DNA from: Caulobacteraceae bacterium
GTDB taxonomy: Bacteria; Pseudomonadota; Alphaproteobacteria; Caulobacterales; Caulobacteraceae
Length of the DNA stretch: 36,719 nucleotides
Direction: 5' to 3'
Assembly (NCBI GenBank): GCA_947475845.1
Contig: CANJMO010000021.1
Location: 1 to 36,719 of the forward strand
Part shown: one piece after another, positions 22,958-36,557 of the stretch
Layout: every line of letters starts with the position of its first letter
How positions within the stretch are numbered: position 1 is the first letter of the stretch
Made by a program: the position numbers and the translations under genes
The notes under the pieces: generated by a model
Told to the model about the DNA's origin: nothing
Database searches by the model: none
What the model saw: the letters and a program-made list of their open reading frames with translations, nothing else

Positions 22958-23998
22958 ATGAGCGATCTGAAAGGCCTGCGCCTGGTTGTCGCCGGCGCCG
23001 GGGCGATCGGCTCCGTTCTGGCCCTCCAGCTGGCGCGCGGCGGAGCGCAGGTGGTGCTGGCCGATCCCGCCGCGGCCGGAGACAACGCGTCCGGTGTCGC
23101 CGCCGGTATGCTGGCGCCCCTGTTCGAGGCCCTGCTGGACCCGCTCGCCACGCCTCTCTATCCGCTTTTGCTGCATGCCCGTGACGGCTGGTCGGATGTC
23201 CTGCCTGTGGGTCTGATCGATCGCTCGGGCGCTCTGTTTGGGGCGCAGTCGGCGGATGCCGCGAGGCGTTTCGCGGAGAGGGCCGCAAGTCTGGGCGGCC
23301 AGGCTGAACCGATCGACGACGCCCGCGCCACCATCATGGTTCCTGGTCTGCAGCCCCACGGGGGTTGGGTTTTCACCACAGAAGACTGGCGCCTCGATCC
23401 CCGGGCCGCACTGACGGCGCTACATGCCGCCTTCGCGGACCATGGCGGTCGCCGCCTGGCCGTAGCCGCCCTCACGTTCAAGGACGGCTTTGTCGGCCTT
23501 GGCGATGGTTCCAGCTTGCCGGCTGACGGCTTGATCTTGGCCACCGGCCTGGGGACCGACAGCCGTCTGTCCCCAATCAAGGGGCAGATACTGCGCTTTC
23601 CCGGCCTCGGCCCGGTCACCGGCCCGGTGGTGCGGGCGCCCGGTGTCTATGTGGTTCCCAGCCAGGGTGGCCTGATTGTGGGCGCGACCATGGAGGAGGG
23701 GGTCGGTGACCGATCTATCGACCCCGCCGCGGTCGCCGCGCTGCGGGCCGCTGCGGCGACCCTTTTCCCTCATCTCGCCGAGGCTCGAGCCGTGGCCTAT
23801 GCGGGGGTTCGCGCCGCGACCGTCGACGGCGCGCCCCTGGTGGGAGCGGGTGAGCAACCCGGCGTTTGGCTGGCTCAGGGCGCGCGGCGCAACGGCTGGC
23901 TGCTGGCGCCGCTGATCGCAGAGGTCTTGATCGACCGCCTGCTAGGAAGCCCGCCAAGCTCGGCCGCATCCGCGTTCGATCCGGCCCGGTTCGGGTGA
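22958..23998 (+). CDS. FAD-dependent oxidoreductase, ThiO/glycine-oxidase-like
   Basis: 346 residues of the D-amino-acid oxidase superfamily. The FAD-binding Rossmann motif is at 10-17 (VVAGAGAIGS). The middle is a substrate domain. The C-terminal FAD block is AYAGVRAATVDGAPLVGAG plus WLAQGARRNGWLLAPLIAEVL. The extent and the 'SGVAAGMLAP' segment near 42 match ThiO, which oxidises glycine to the imine used for the thiazole of thiamine. No thi genes are in the window, so the assignment to thiamine synthesis is probable, not proven. Other amino-acid oxidases of this fold are possible. Confidence 0.7.
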   Translation: MSDLKGLRLVVAGAGAIGSVLALQLARGGAQVVLADPAAAGDNASGVAAGMLAPLFEALLDPLATPLYPLLLHARDGWSDVLPVGLIDRSGALFGAQSADAARRFAERAASLGGQAEPIDDARATIMVPGLQPHGGWVFTTEDWRLDPRAALTALHAAFADHGGRRLAVAALTFKDGFVGLGDGSSLPADGLILATGLGTDSRLSPIKGQILRFPGLGPVTGPVVRAPGVYVVPSQGGLIVGATMEEGVGDRSIDPAAVAALRAAAATLFPHLAEARAVAYAGVRAATVDGAPLVGAGEQPGVWLAQGARRNGWLLAPLIAEVLIDRLLGSPPSSAASAFDPARFG

Positions 23999-24012
23999 AT
24001 ATCCGTTAACTT

Positions 24013-24028
24013 TTAAGGCGCCGTTAAC
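24013..24028 (+). promoter_or_regulatory. CtrA-type binding site
   Basis: TTAA-N7-TTAAC, a perfect match to the CtrA consensus, 24 bases before the ATG of the transglycosylase gene. A second TTAA lies at 24006-24009 in the same stretch. CtrA is the cell-cycle regulator of Caulobacterales. Confidence 0.6.
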
Positions 24029-24051
24029 CATAACCGACGACCGTCGGTCCC

Positions 24052-24761
24052 ATGGCTATCGACTCGATCAAGGAAGCGGTCGGCGCGGCGATCGAACGCG
24101 CTTCGCGCGCCACCGGCGTGGACTTCGGGTTCATGATGCGCACGGCCGGGCGCGAGAGCAGCTACAACCCCACCGCCAAGGCGCGTGGCTCGTCCGCCGC
24201 GGGTCTGTTCCAGTTCGTCGAGCAGACTTGGCTCGGTGCGCTGAAGAAGCATGGCGCCAAGCACGGCTACTCCGCCTTCGCCGACCTGATTCATACCTCC
24301 GCAGCCGGACGCTTGGCGGTGCCGTCTTGTGACGCTCATAAGGCCGTGATGGCCTTGCGCCTGGACCCCAAGGCCTCGTCGCTGATGGCGGGGGAGCTGG
24401 CCTCCGACAACGCCGCCTATCTGCGCGGGCGGGTAGGGCGCGAGCCCACCTCTGGTGAGCTCTATGTCGCCCACTTCCTGGGTCCCAAGGCCAGGCTGGA
24501 GCGATCCCCGCGGTCGCCGCTCCCGCGCCCCAGAACTATCTGCACTACGATACTGAAGCCCGCCTGGCGAAGCTGGAGCAGGAGCGCCAGATCACCCAGA
24601 TGATCCTTGGGACCACCAACCAGAACGGCGGCTTCCCCGGCTTCAGCGGGAAGGACCAGAGCTCGACCCGCGGGCTGACCACGTCGCTGTTCTCTACCGA
24701 GATGCTGAGCTTGCTGTCCGAAGCGCGCCAATCCGGCCAAAGGGATCGGCAAAAGGGGTGA
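24052..24761 (+). pseudogene. Lytic transglycosylase-like gene, frameshifted near 24490
   Basis: Residues 1-145 of the first frame form an SLT-type lysozyme-like domain, with catalytic E35 in GRESSYNP, the SSAAGLFQFVEQTWL motif and GELYVAHFLGP near the end. After GPK (about 24490) this frame turns into an arginine-rich run. A neighbouring frame, offset by -1, continues with clear coding bias from 24501 (AIPAVAAPAPQNYLHYDTEARLAKLEQERQ in part) to TGA at 24761. The joined product would be about 236 residues. So either a small indel inactivates the gene or it is a sequencing error. The catalytic domain is intact in the first frame, so a truncated product might still work. No strong ribosome site; CtrA-type box upstream. 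Confidence 0.75.
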
Positions 24762-24853
24762 CGGAGACCGCCGTTAACGTTTGGAAACCATAAGCCCCGC
24801 CCTTAGCCTACGTCTTGTTGTCGACAGATTCGCAGACCCAACGGAGCAGGCCC

Positions 24854-26008
24854 ATGGCGACCGCGCGCGCCTTCACAGGCGAAGACCTGCGGATGCTGGT
24901 GAAGGGCGAAACGGCGGATCTGCGGACCCTGGCCGCGCACAAGTTGTGCCGCGCCATCGACCGTGACGATCTCACACGCGAGGAACTCGGCCGCGCCCAG
25001 GAGATCCTGCGCCTGATGGCCAGGGACGCCACCGAACTGGTGCGCAGGGCCCTGGCGGTGACGCTCAAGGCCTCGCCGGTCCTGCCGCACGACGTCGCCA
25101 TGCAACTGGCCCGCGACCTCGACTCCATCGCCATCCCGGTGCTGAATTTCTCGCCCGCCTTCAGAGAGGAAGATCTGCTGGAGATCGCCCGCTATGGCAG
25201 CCCCGCGCGTCAAAGCGCCATCGCCAAGCGCCATAACCTGGCTCCGCGGATCGCCGGCGTGCTGATCGAGGTCGGCTGCGAGGAGGCTGTGGCCTCGGTC
25301 TGCGCCAACGACAATACCGACCTGACCGAGAGCGACCTATCCACTGCGATCAGCCGTTTCGACCAGTCGCAGCCGGTGCTGAGCGCCATCGCCTATCGCA
25401 AAGTTCTGCCGCTGTCCGTCAGCGAACGCCTGATCGCCCTGGTCGACGACACCCTGCGTGACCACCTGATCGCCCATCACGCGGTCGATCCGGACCTGGC
25501 CCGGCAGATCACCTCCGGCGCCCGCGAACGCGCCACCGTCGATCTGGTCGACCAGGCCGAGCGCGCCAGCGACATCGGCGCTTTCGTCGCCCACCTGAAC
25601 CGCAACGGCCGCCTGACCGCGTCCCTGCTGTTGCGGGCCCTGGCGCAAGGGCAGATGGGCCTGTTCGAATGGGGTATCGCGGAGCTGGCGGGGGTGCCGC
25701 ACCACCGCACCTGGCTGATGATCCACGACGCCGGCGCCTTGGGGCTTAAAGCCATCTACGAGCGGGCAGGGCTGCCGTCCCGTCTGTTCCCCGCCTTCAG
25801 GAGCGGCGTGGACACCTTCCACGCAATGAACGTCGATGGCGGCCTGCGCGACCGCGAGCGCTTCCAGGAGCGCATGCTGCAGCGGTTCCTGACCCAGCCG
25901 CAGGCGCTGCCGCGCGAGGATGTCGACTATCTGCTGGATAAGATGGACCGGATGGCCGCTACCAGCACGCCGCCGCCCAAGCGGGCCGGGGGCCGGCTGT
26001 TGAACTAG
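24854..26008 (+). CDS. DUF2336 domain-containing protein (first copy)
   Basis: 384 residues from the ATG at 24854 (GGAG 6 bases upstream). It consists mostly of HEAT-like helical pairs: ELGRAQEILRLMARDATELVRRALAVTLKAS, LLEIARYGSPARQSAIAKR and LLLRALAQGQMGLFEWGIAELAGV are typical. The DUF2336 family is widespread in Alphaproteobacteria, with no known biochemical function. Paralogue of the gene at 27357-28490. The stop overlaps the stop of the convergent Hpt gene inside a CTAG palindrome (26005-26008). The upstream GTTAAC near 24775 is a half-site of CtrA type. Confidence 0.85.
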   Translation: MATARAFTGEDLRMLVKGETADLRTLAAHKLCRAIDRDDLTREELGRAQEILRLMARDATELVRRALAVTLKASPVLPHDVAMQLARDLDSIAIPVLNFSPAFREEDLLEIARYGSPARQSAIAKRHNLAPRIAGVLIEVGCEEAVASVCANDNTDLTESDLSTAISRFDQSQPVLSAIAYRKVLPLSVSERLIALVDDTLRDHLIAHHAVDPDLARQITSGARERATVDLVDQAERASDIGAFVAHLNRNGRLTASLLLRALAQGQMGLFEWGIAELAGVPHHRTWLMIHDAGALGLKAIYERAGLPSRLFPAFRSGVDTFHAMNVDGGLRDRERFQERMLQRFLTQPQALPREDVDYLLDKMDRMAATSTPPPKRAGGRLLN

Positions 26009-26463
26009 CGCGCCGTGTGGACCTGGTTTTCCAGGGCGGCGGCAATGGCCCCACCCTTGGGATGCAGCTCTTCGCGGATATCCTCGCGCACCATGGTCTT
26101 GATCGCTTCGATATGGCTGTCGATCAGGGCCAGGGCTACGCCGGGCCGCCGGCCAGGGTCTTCCACCAGCGCGCACAGCGAACCGGCCATGCGGGTGACG
26201 ATGGGGAAGCCGTAGGTTCCGCCCAGTCCCTTCAGATCGTGCGCGTGGGTGTAGAAGATATCGCCGGCCTCGCCCGCCATGCCTTCGGCGGCGACACGGT
26301 CGCGGGCGGCGTCGAGCTTATCGATTTCGTCCTGCAGCCAGCGGGCAAACTGCCCTGCCAGGGTCTGTAGCGCCGCCTCGGCGCGCGCGACGACGTCCGA
26401 GCCAAGATTGGGCTGTGATGCCCTGGCTTCATTCGACGGCCAGGTCTTGTTGGCTTGGCTCAA
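26005..26463 (-). CDS. Hpt domain phosphotransfer protein
   Basis: 152 residues. A histidine phosphotransfer domain with the phosphorylatable H75 in HAHDLKGLGGTYGFP (HxxKG motif), flanked by helices (LQDEIDKLDAARDRVAA before, MAGSLCALVEDPGRRPG after). It would pass phosphate between a hybrid sensor kinase and a response regulator; no partner is encoded in the window. The N-terminal 25 residues are polar and probably flexible. It lies between two DUF2336 genes and upstream of nadK on the minus strand, and shares its stop with the first DUF2336 gene. CtrA-pathway ChpT is a different family. Confidence 0.87.
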   Translation of the reverse strand: MSQANKTWPSNEARASQPNLGSDVVARAEAALQTLAGQFARWLQDEIDKLDAARDRVAAEGMAGEAGDIFYTHAHDLKGLGGTYGFPIVTRMAGSLCALVEDPGRRPGVALALIDSHIEAIKTMVREDIREELHPKGGAIAAALENQVHTAR

Positions 26464-26545
26464 GGCGGGCTCCCGTTCGATGCCCAGGATTACTTATCCC
26501 CAACCTTAGCCGCGGCAGGCTTAACAACTGGTGCGTCTGGAGGTC

Positions 26546-27322
26546 CTAAACCGCGAATTGTTCGGTCAGTATCCGCTCGTCCAGGCTGCGGCCCGCATCG
26601 AACATCATTACCAGGGGCTGGCTGCGGTCCTCGGCGATGTGCACCTGGGCCACATGGCGCACTTCGACGTTGTCGGCCACGGCGCTGACCGGGCGCTTCA
26701 CCGGGTTGAGCACTTCGAAGGTGACCTTGGCCGTCTGTGGCAGCAGCGCCCCGCGCCAGCGGCGAGGGCGGAAGGCGCTGATCGGAGTCAGGGCCAGCAC
26801 CTGCGAGCCGATCGGGATGATCGGGCCGTGCGCCGACAGATTGTAGGCGGTCGAGCCCGCCGGCGTGGCCACCAGCGCCCCGTCGCAGACCAACTCCTCC
26901 AGGCGGACCTTGCCGTCGATGATGATCTTCAGCTTGGCGGTCTGGTGGGTCTGGCGCAGCAGCGACACCTCGTTGATGGCCATGGCCCGCACTTCCTGCC
27001 CGTCGCGGCAGATGGCGTGCATGATCAGGGGATAGATCACCGCCTGCTCGGCGACGTTGATCCGCTCGATCAGCCCATCCTCGCCGAACTCGTTCATCAG
27101 AAAGCCGACCGAGCCCAGGTTCATGCCGTAGATCGGCCGCGAGGAGGGCAGGTTACGATGCAGGGTTTCCAGCATGAAACCATCGCCGCCCAGGGCGACG
27201 ATCACATCGGCCTCGGCCTCCGGAACGCCGCCATAGCGCGTCTCGAGACGGGCGCGGGCCTCCATTGCGTCGGGGCGGTCGTCAGCGACGAAGCATAGCC
27301 GGCGGATCAGGTCGGGAGTCAT
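26546..27322 (-). CDS. nadK: NAD kinase
   Basis: Phosphorylates NAD+ to NADP+ in the cytoplasm. 258 residues from the ATG at 27322; a longer frame to 27457 adds unrelated Arg-rich sequence. The family motifs are all present: GGDGFML (45-51), AINEVSLLR (NE motif) and the glycine-rich loop [16 protein letters not shown]. The weak ribosome site (CCGAG) suggests coupling to the upstream DUF2336 gene, whose stop lies 35 bases before. On the same strand as both the DUF2336 copy and the Hpt gene. Confidence 0.94.
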   Translation of the reverse strand: MTPDLIRRLCFVADDRPDAMEARARLETRYGGVPEAEADVIVALGGDGFMLETLHRNLPSSRPIYGMNLGSVGFLMNEFGEDGLIERINVAEQAVIYPLIMHAICRDGQEVRAMAINEVSLLRQTHQTAKLKIIIDGKVRLEELVCDGALVATPAGSTAYNLSAHGPIIPIGSQVLALTPISAFRPRRWRGALLPQTAKVTFEVLNPVKRPVSAVADNVEVRHVAQVHIAEDRSQPLVMMFDAGRSLDERILTEQFAV

Positions 27323-27356
27323 CACTCGGCGTAGAAGCCCCCGAGCCGCCGTCTTG

Positions 27357-28490
27357 TCAAATGATCGGCGAGAGGATCTGCGCCATGCGCGAGAAGGCGA
27401 TCGGCGCCTCCTCGATGCTGACCGCTTGGAATACGGCCACGGCGCGGGCATCGCCATCCGGTCCGCCGCCCGGCAGGTTGCGATTCAGTTCGCGCACTCG
27501 CGTCAGCAGGGTGGGGAACACGCTGCGGTCGATACCGGCGGCCAGGCAGGCCAGAGCCAGGATATCTGGACGGTCGCAGGACATCACCGCGTGCAGGTCA
27601 TGCTGGTTCACCTTCGCCAGCCGCGCCAGAGCAGTCTCGAGCAGCGACAGCTTGCCCTCACGCAACGCGCGCATCAGATAGTCGGGGCGCAGCTGGCCCG
27701 CGGTGTCGAGCTTCTCCACCAGCCGTCGTTCGGTGGCGGCGCGTTCCTCGATCCGCTCGGAAGAGAGCGGCGCGCCGAACGGATGGGCGATGACGTCGTC
27801 CACGGCCTCGTCCAGTACCGGATCGAGCAGCGCGGGGTCGAGCCTGAACCGGCCCACCAGGGTTTCGCGGAGCGCCTCGCCGACCCAGGCATACAGGGTG
27901 ACGGCCAGATCGTTGGTCAGGTTCGGGTGACGGCTGAGCGGCGCGCGCAGGCCGGGCATCAGGCGCGAGGCGTCCACCAGCCGCGCCATGCCCTCGGACG
28001 GCAGGTTGGCGGACGCGTTGCCCGCCAGAGCGGCCATCACGGCGGGATCGCCCTTGTCCAGAATGGCCTCGGCCACCACCGCTCCGATATCCGGGCGCCG
28101 GGCCACTTCTATCTGATGCTCCAGAGTGGCTTCCACCAAAAGCCGGATCAGGTCGGAGTCGTTCAGAAGGGGGCTGGCGGCGATGATCGGACGGGCGATT
28201 TCGATGTCGTCCAGGGCCAGCACATGGATCAGCGCCCGCGGCGCCCAATCGACGTCGGCGATGCGCTCGGCAAGGCGGCGGCGCACCTCGCGCTCGGCCT
28301 CGACCACCAGTGTCATGAAGACATCGTCGATCAGGGCTTTCGCCCGGATCGCCTCGGCGTCTCCGCCAGGTCCAGCCAGTTCGCAAAGGCTGACGATATT
28401 CATCAACAGCCGTTCGCGGTCTGCAGGTTCGCGACTCTTCGTCAAGCTGAGCAAGGCGGCAGATTGTTCGCCGACCAAGGGATTCTCCAC
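27357..28490 (-). CDS. DUF2336 domain-containing protein (second copy)
   Basis: 377 residues of helical repeats; aligns by eye with the first copy near the C-terminus ([28 protein letters not shown] against LLLRALAQGQMGLFEWGIAELAGV). The N-terminal half ([42 protein letters not shown]) shows the same HEAT-like pattern. The best start is GTG at 28490, which lacks a clear ribosome site; a TTG four codons in is possible. It is probably co-transcribed with nadK, 34 bases downstream. Function unknown; two copies around an Hpt gene suggest a link to signalling, an inference. Confidence 0.82.
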   Translation of the reverse strand: MENPLVGEQSAALLSLTKSREPADRERLLMNIVSLCELAGPGGDAEAIRAKALIDDVFMTLVVEAEREVRRRLAERIADVDWAPRALIHVLALDDIEIARPIIAASPLLNDSDLIRLLVEATLEHQIEVARRPDIGAVVAEAILDKGDPAVMAALAGNASANLPSEGMARLVDASRLMPGLRAPLSRHPNLTNDLAVTLYAWVGEALRETLVGRFRLDPALLDPVLDEAVDDVIAHPFGAPLSSERIEERAATERRLVEKLDTAGQLRPDYLMRALREGKLSLLETALARLAKVNQHDLHAVMSCDRPDILALACLAAGIDRSVFPTLLTRVRELNRNLPGGGPDGDARAVAVFQAVSIEEAPIAFSRMAQILSPII

Positions 28491-28566
28491 TTTTCGGTGG
28501 CCCGAACTTGCCTGCCGCCTATGAAAACGACGTTAAGGCGGAGAAAATTAGTCGGCTGTCCGACAG

Positions 28567-28920
28567 TTAGTTCGAGATTCTGGGCAGCAGGACGTAGTGG
28601 CCGTCCTTGAAACCGCCAAAGATCACCGAGGCCTGCGGATGGCCCACGGGCCCTCCGGTACGGTCCGGCAGCAGGTTCTGCTCGGACACATAGGCGACGT
28701 AGCTGTCCTCCTCGTTTTCGGCCAGCAGGTGATAAAACGGCTGGTCGCGGCGTGGGCGGATCGCCTCGGGGATGGCGGCGTACCATTCCTCGGTGTTGGC
28801 GAACTGCGCATCGACGTCGAACACCACTCCGCGGAACGGGAACAGGCGATGGCGCACGATGTCGCCGATCGCGAACTTGGCCAGGCTGATGCTCTCGGTC
28901 GGGGTGTCCATGGAGGCCAT
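28567..28920 (-). CDS. hspQ: Heat shock protein HspQ (YccV-like)
   Basis: 117 residues. HspQ in Enterobacteria binds hemimethylated DNA in vitro and is a specificity enhancer of the Lon protease. The conserved parts are KFAIGDIVRHRLFPFRGVVFDVDAQF (about 15-40), PFYHLLAENEEDSYVAYVSEQNLLPD (about 61-86), and the C-terminal FGGFKDGHYVLLPR. Alphaproteobacterial copies carry this slightly longer form. No sigma-32 consensus is evident upstream. It is divergent from ppx/gppA, with 137 bases between starts. Confidence 0.92.
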   Translation of the reverse strand: MASMDTPTESISLAKFAIGDIVRHRLFPFRGVVFDVDAQFANTEEWYAAIPEAIRPRRDQPFYHLLAENEEDSYVAYVSEQNLLPDRTGGPVGHPQASVIFGGFKDGHYVLLPRISN

Positions 28921-29057
28921 GATGTCCAGGCCTAGCTGACCCGCAGGTGAATAGAAACGGCAAACAGCCGTCAGGCGCTTTCAGCCCAGGCCCTGCCTTG
29001 TTACAGTCAGCGCGAAAAGCGAGCTCCCGAGCTGTGGCTGCCCCGCGTGGATTGAGT

Positions 29058-30203
29058 ATGTCTGAGGCGTTCGACACGCCCGCGGGGCCGTCGCTGGGCG
29101 TGTCCCCGGCGACGGCCGACGAGCGCCGGGTCCAACCCGGCGAGGGGCAGACCTTTGCCGCGCTCGACCTCGGCACCAACAATTGCCGCCTGCTGATCGC
29201 GCGTCCGTCCGCCGATGGCTTCCGCATCGTCGAGGCCTTTTCCAACATCGTGCGTCTGGGCGAGGGCCTTTCGCAGACCGGCCGTCTGCAGGACCGCGCC
29301 ATGGATCGGGCCCTGGGCGCCCTAAAGACCTGCGCCGACAAGATCGCGCGCCGCCGCTGCGTGAAGATTCGCGCGGTCGCCACCCAGGCCTGCCGGGCCG
29401 CCGAAAACGGGGCGGAGTTCATCGAACGCGTCCGCCGCGAGACCGGACTTCAACTTCAGATCATCACCCCTCAGGAAGAAGCCCACCTGTCGGTCGCCGG
29501 CTGCCTCAACCTGCTCGACCGCAAGGCCGATGCTGCCCTGGTGGTGGATGTCGGCGGCGGCTCCACCGAATTGTCCTGGGTCGATCTGAAGGGGCCGGGG
29601 CTGGACGCCGGCCCGCGCCGCTTCGCCCCCGGCAAGCTGCCGATCAAGGCCTGGATGTCAGCCCCCATCGGCGTGGTCACCTTGGCCGAGCGCTATCCCG
29701 AAGATCCCGCCGATCGCCAGGGCTGGTACCGTCTGATGGTCGAGGCGATGAAGACCGCCATATCCGACTGCCCAGGAGCCGAGGCTGTCCGCCCCGCCTT
29801 CGACGCCGGCCGCGCCCAGATCGTCGGCACCTCTGGGGCCATCACCAGCCTGGCCGGTATCCACCTGGGCTTGAAGCGCTACGACCGCACCCGTGTCGAC
29901 GGCCTGTGGGTGACCCGCGAGCAGTGCGAAGAGACCGCGCAGAAGCTGCTGGCGCTCGATCTGGAAGGCCGCGCCCGCCAGCCCTGCATCGGCCCCGAGC
30001 GCGCCGATTTGGTGCTCGCCGGCGCCGCGATCCTGCAGGCTGTGCAAGAGTTGTGGCCCTGCGAACGCGTCTGCGTGGCCGACCGAGGCCTGCGTGAAGG
30101 CCTTCTATTGTCCCTGATGGCCGCACCGTCGCGCCGCCGGCGGCGGGGCCGTGGACGGTGCAAGGGCGGCGCGCGCACAACTACGGCAGAGGCCGCCCAA
30201 TGA
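29058..30203 (+). CDS. Ppx/GppA family exopolyphosphatase/pppGpp phosphohydrolase
   Basis: 381 residues from the ATG at 29058. It removes phosphate from polyphosphate ends or converts pppGpp to ppGpp; sequence alone does not decide which. The actin-like ATPase fold motifs are AALDLGTNNCRLLIA (about 34-48), TPQEEAHLSVAG, VVDVGGGSTELSW and GTSGAITSLAGI. An Arg-rich tail (SRRRRRGRGRCKGG) may bind polyphosphate or RNA. Its stop overlaps the start of rlmE, so the two are co-translated; this pairing is common in Alphaproteobacteria. Confidence 0.92.
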   Translation: MSEAFDTPAGPSLGVSPATADERRVQPGEGQTFAALDLGTNNCRLLIARPSADGFRIVEAFSNIVRLGEGLSQTGRLQDRAMDRALGALKTCADKIARRRCVKIRAVATQACRAAENGAEFIERVRRETGLQLQIITPQEEAHLSVAGCLNLLDRKADAALVVDVGGGSTELSWVDLKGPGLDAGPRRFAPGKLPIKAWMSAPIGVVTLAERYPEDPADRQGWYRLMVEAMKTAISDCPGAEAVRPAFDAGRAQIVGTSGAITSLAGIHLGLKRYDRTRVDGLWVTREQCEETAQKLLALDLEGRARQPCIGPERADLVLAGAAILQAVQELWPCERVCVADRGLREGLLLSLMAAPSRRRRRGRGRCKGGARTTTAEAAQ

Positions 30204-30931
30204 GTGAAGACGGTCCCTTCAAGCCGCCCGAGGACAACGAGCGCAAGCGCATGGTCAAGGCGCCCACGCGCGGCGGCAACGCGGGGCGCGGCGAGTCCGT
30301 GAAAGTCAAAACCTCGAAACGCCGGACCATATCGTCCAACAGCTGGCTCGCCCGCCAGCTCAACGACCCGTTCGTCGCCCTGGCCCGGGCCGAAGGCTTC
30401 CGCGCCCGCGCCGCCTTCAAGCTGACCGAGATCGACGACCGCTTCCACCTGCTCCACAAGGGCGTGCGCGTGGTCGACCTCGGCTGCGCGCCCGGCAGCT
30501 GGCTCGAAGTGGCGATCAAGCGCGGGGTGACCGACATCGTCGGCGTGGACCTGCTGGCCATCGACGCCGTGCCCCCGGCCACCATCCTGCAAATGGACTT
30601 CACCGACCCGAGTTGCGGCGAGCTGTTGCTCTCTCACCTCGGCGGCCCGCCCGACCTGATCCTGTCGGACATGGCGCCCAACACTACCGGCCACCGCGAG
30701 ACCGATCACCTGCGCATCGTCGGCTTGATCGACGCCGCCATCGACTTCACCCTCGGCAGCCTCAAGCCCGGCGGATCGTTCGTGGCCAAGGCCTTCCAGG
30801 GCGCGGGCACCAACGAAGTCCTCGAGCGCCTGCGCACCCACTTCGACAAGGTCCAGCACGTCAAACCCAAGGCCAGCCGCCAGGACTCCTCGGAGCTCTT
30901 CTTGGTGGCGACCGGCTTCAAGGGAGGCTAG
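30200..30931 (+). CDS. rlmE: 23S rRNA 2'-O-methyltransferase RlmE (FtsJ)
   Basis: Methylates the 2'-OH of U2552 in 23S rRNA, helping 50S subunit assembly. 243 residues; the catalytic tetrad is K74 (AAFKLTEID), D157 (LSDMAPNTTG), K197 (FVAKAFQG) and E232 (DSSELFLVA), and the SAM-binding DLGCAPGSWLEVA is at 93-105. A basic N-terminal extension of about 45 residues (MVKAPTRGGNAGRG...KTSKRRT) precedes the catalytic part. The start overlaps the ppx/gppA stop by 4 bases. Confidence 0.95.
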   Translation: MSEDGPFKPPEDNERKRMVKAPTRGGNAGRGESVKVKTSKRRTISSNSWLARQLNDPFVALARAEGFRARAAFKLTEIDDRFHLLHKGVRVVDLGCAPGSWLEVAIKRGVTDIVGVDLLAIDAVPPATILQMDFTDPSCGELLLSHLGGPPDLILSDMAPNTTGHRETDHLRIVGLIDAAIDFTLGSLKPGGSFVAKAFQGAGTNEVLERLRTHFDKVQHVKPKASRQDSSELFLVATGFKGG

Positions 30932-30959
30932 CTGTAAGGCTCCACTCAGGAGCGCTGCG

Positions 30960-34889
<3,930 letters not shown>

Positions 34890-34893
<4 letters not shown>

Positions 34894-36431
34894 GCCTTGC
34901 CAACCACGAGCGTCTCCTGATCATCGACTTCGGCAGTCAGGTGACCCAGCTGATCGCCCGCCGGGTGCGCGAGAGCGGCGTCTATTGCGAAGTGATCCCG
35001 TACGACAAGGCGGCGGCCCATATCGCCGCCAACCCGCCCAAGGCGGTGATCCTGTCCGGCGGCCCCGAAAGCGTGCACGAGGAAGGCAGCCCCCGCGCGC
35101 CCCAGGCGGTGTTCGAGATGGGCGTGCCGGTGCTCGGCATCTGCTACGGCGAGATGGCCATCTGCCATCAGCTCGGCGGTCAGGTGCAAAGCGGTCACAG
35201 CCGCGAGTTCGGCCGCGCAGAGATCGACATCGTTGGCGACAGCCCCCTGTTCGCCGGGCTCGACCCCCGCGAGCCGGTGTGGATGAGTCACGGCGACAAG
35301 ATCACCGCCATCCCCGAGGGCTTCTCGGTCATCGCCACCTCCGCCGGCTCGCCCTACGCCGCCATCGCCGACGAGGCGCGCCGCTTCTACGGCCTGCAGT
35401 TCCACGCCGAGGTCGCCCACACCCCGCGCGGCGCCGCCATGCTGCGCAACTTCACCCACACCATCGCCGGGTTCAAAGGCGACTGGACCATGGCCTCCTT
35501 CCGCCAGGAGATGGTCGGCAAGATCCGCGAGCAGGTCGGCGAGGGCAGGGTGATCTGCGGCCTGTCCGGCGGGGTCGATTCCTCTGTCGCGGCCGTGCTG
35601 ATCCACGAGGCCATCGGTGAGCAGCTTACCTGCGTGTTTGTCGACACCGGCCTGCTGCGCCTGAACGAGGCCGAGCAGGTCGTCACCCTGTTCCGCAATC
35701 ACTACAACATCCCGCTCGTACATGTTGATGCGTCTAAGGAATTCCTGGGTCAGCTCGACGGCGTTTCCGACCCCGAAACCAAGCGCAAGACCATCGGCCG
35801 CGTGTTCGTCGAGATCTTCGACCGCGAGGCCGCCAAAGTGCAGGGCGCGGCTTTCCTCGCCCAGGGCACCCTCTATCCCGACGTGATCGAGAGCGTCGGC
35901 GGCACGTCGCACGTCATCAAGAGCCACCACAATGTCGGCGGCCTGCCCGAGCACATGAAGCTGAAACTGGTCGAGCCGTTGCGCGACCTGTTCAAGGACG
36001 AGGTCCGCGCCCTCGGCGTCGAGCTCGGCCTTCCGCCGGCCTTCGTCGGCCGCCACCCATTCCCCGGCCCCGGCCTCGGCATCCGCATCCCCGGCGAAGT
36101 CACCGCCGAGAAGGTCGCCATCCTGCAGCAGGCCGACGCCATCTACTTAGAGGAAATCCGCGCCGCCGGTCTCTACGACAAGATCTGGCAGGCCTTCGCC
36201 GTCCTGCTTCCGGTCAAGACCGTGGGCGTGATGGGCGATGCGCGCACCTACGAGGCGGTCTGCGCCCTGCGCGCCGTCACCTCCACCGACGGCATGACCG
36301 CCGACTTCTACGAATTCCCCTGGGCCGTCCTCGGCCGCGTCGCCACTCGCATCATCAACGAGGTGCGCGGCATCAACCGGGTCGTCTACGACGTCACGTC
36401 CAAGCCGCCCGGCACCATCGAGTGGGAATAA
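34890..36431 (+). CDS. guaA: GMP synthase (glutamine-hydrolysing) GuaA
   Basis: Converts XMP to GMP using ATP and glutamine. 513 residues. The class I glutaminase domain is at 1-200 with nucleophile C85 ([15 protein letters not shown]) and the partners H172 and E174 (FHAEVAHT). The ATP-pyrophosphatase P-loop is at 225-232 (LSGGVDSS), followed by the C-terminal dimerisation domain ending with the family signature PPGTIEWE. The residue four positions after C85 is Met rather than the usual Gln (CxGxQ). The start overlaps the upstream stop. No terminator is visible; AT-rich DNA begins right after the stop. Confidence 0.96.
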
Positions 36432-36471
36432 TAAAACGACACTAAGTCATTGATTTATAACAACTAATAAT

Positions 36472-36555
36472 TTACAAAGTAGTTACCAACTTTGTAAGAA
36501 CGCATTGATTTTCTTACGGTTTGTGTTTCAATGAACAAAGTTTCTTACAAAGAAA
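36472..36555. repeat. Cluster of CTTACAAAG palindromes
   Basis: A 9-bp inverted repeat TTACAAAGT / ACTTTGTAA (36472-36480 and 36489-36497, 8-base spacer) and a second hairpin TTTCTT-ACA-AAGAAA (36541-36555). A related TTCTTACGG lies at 36511. The shared CTTACAAAG half-sites look like operators of one repressor, just before the truncated gene. Confidence 0.55.
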
Positions 36556-36557
36556 CG

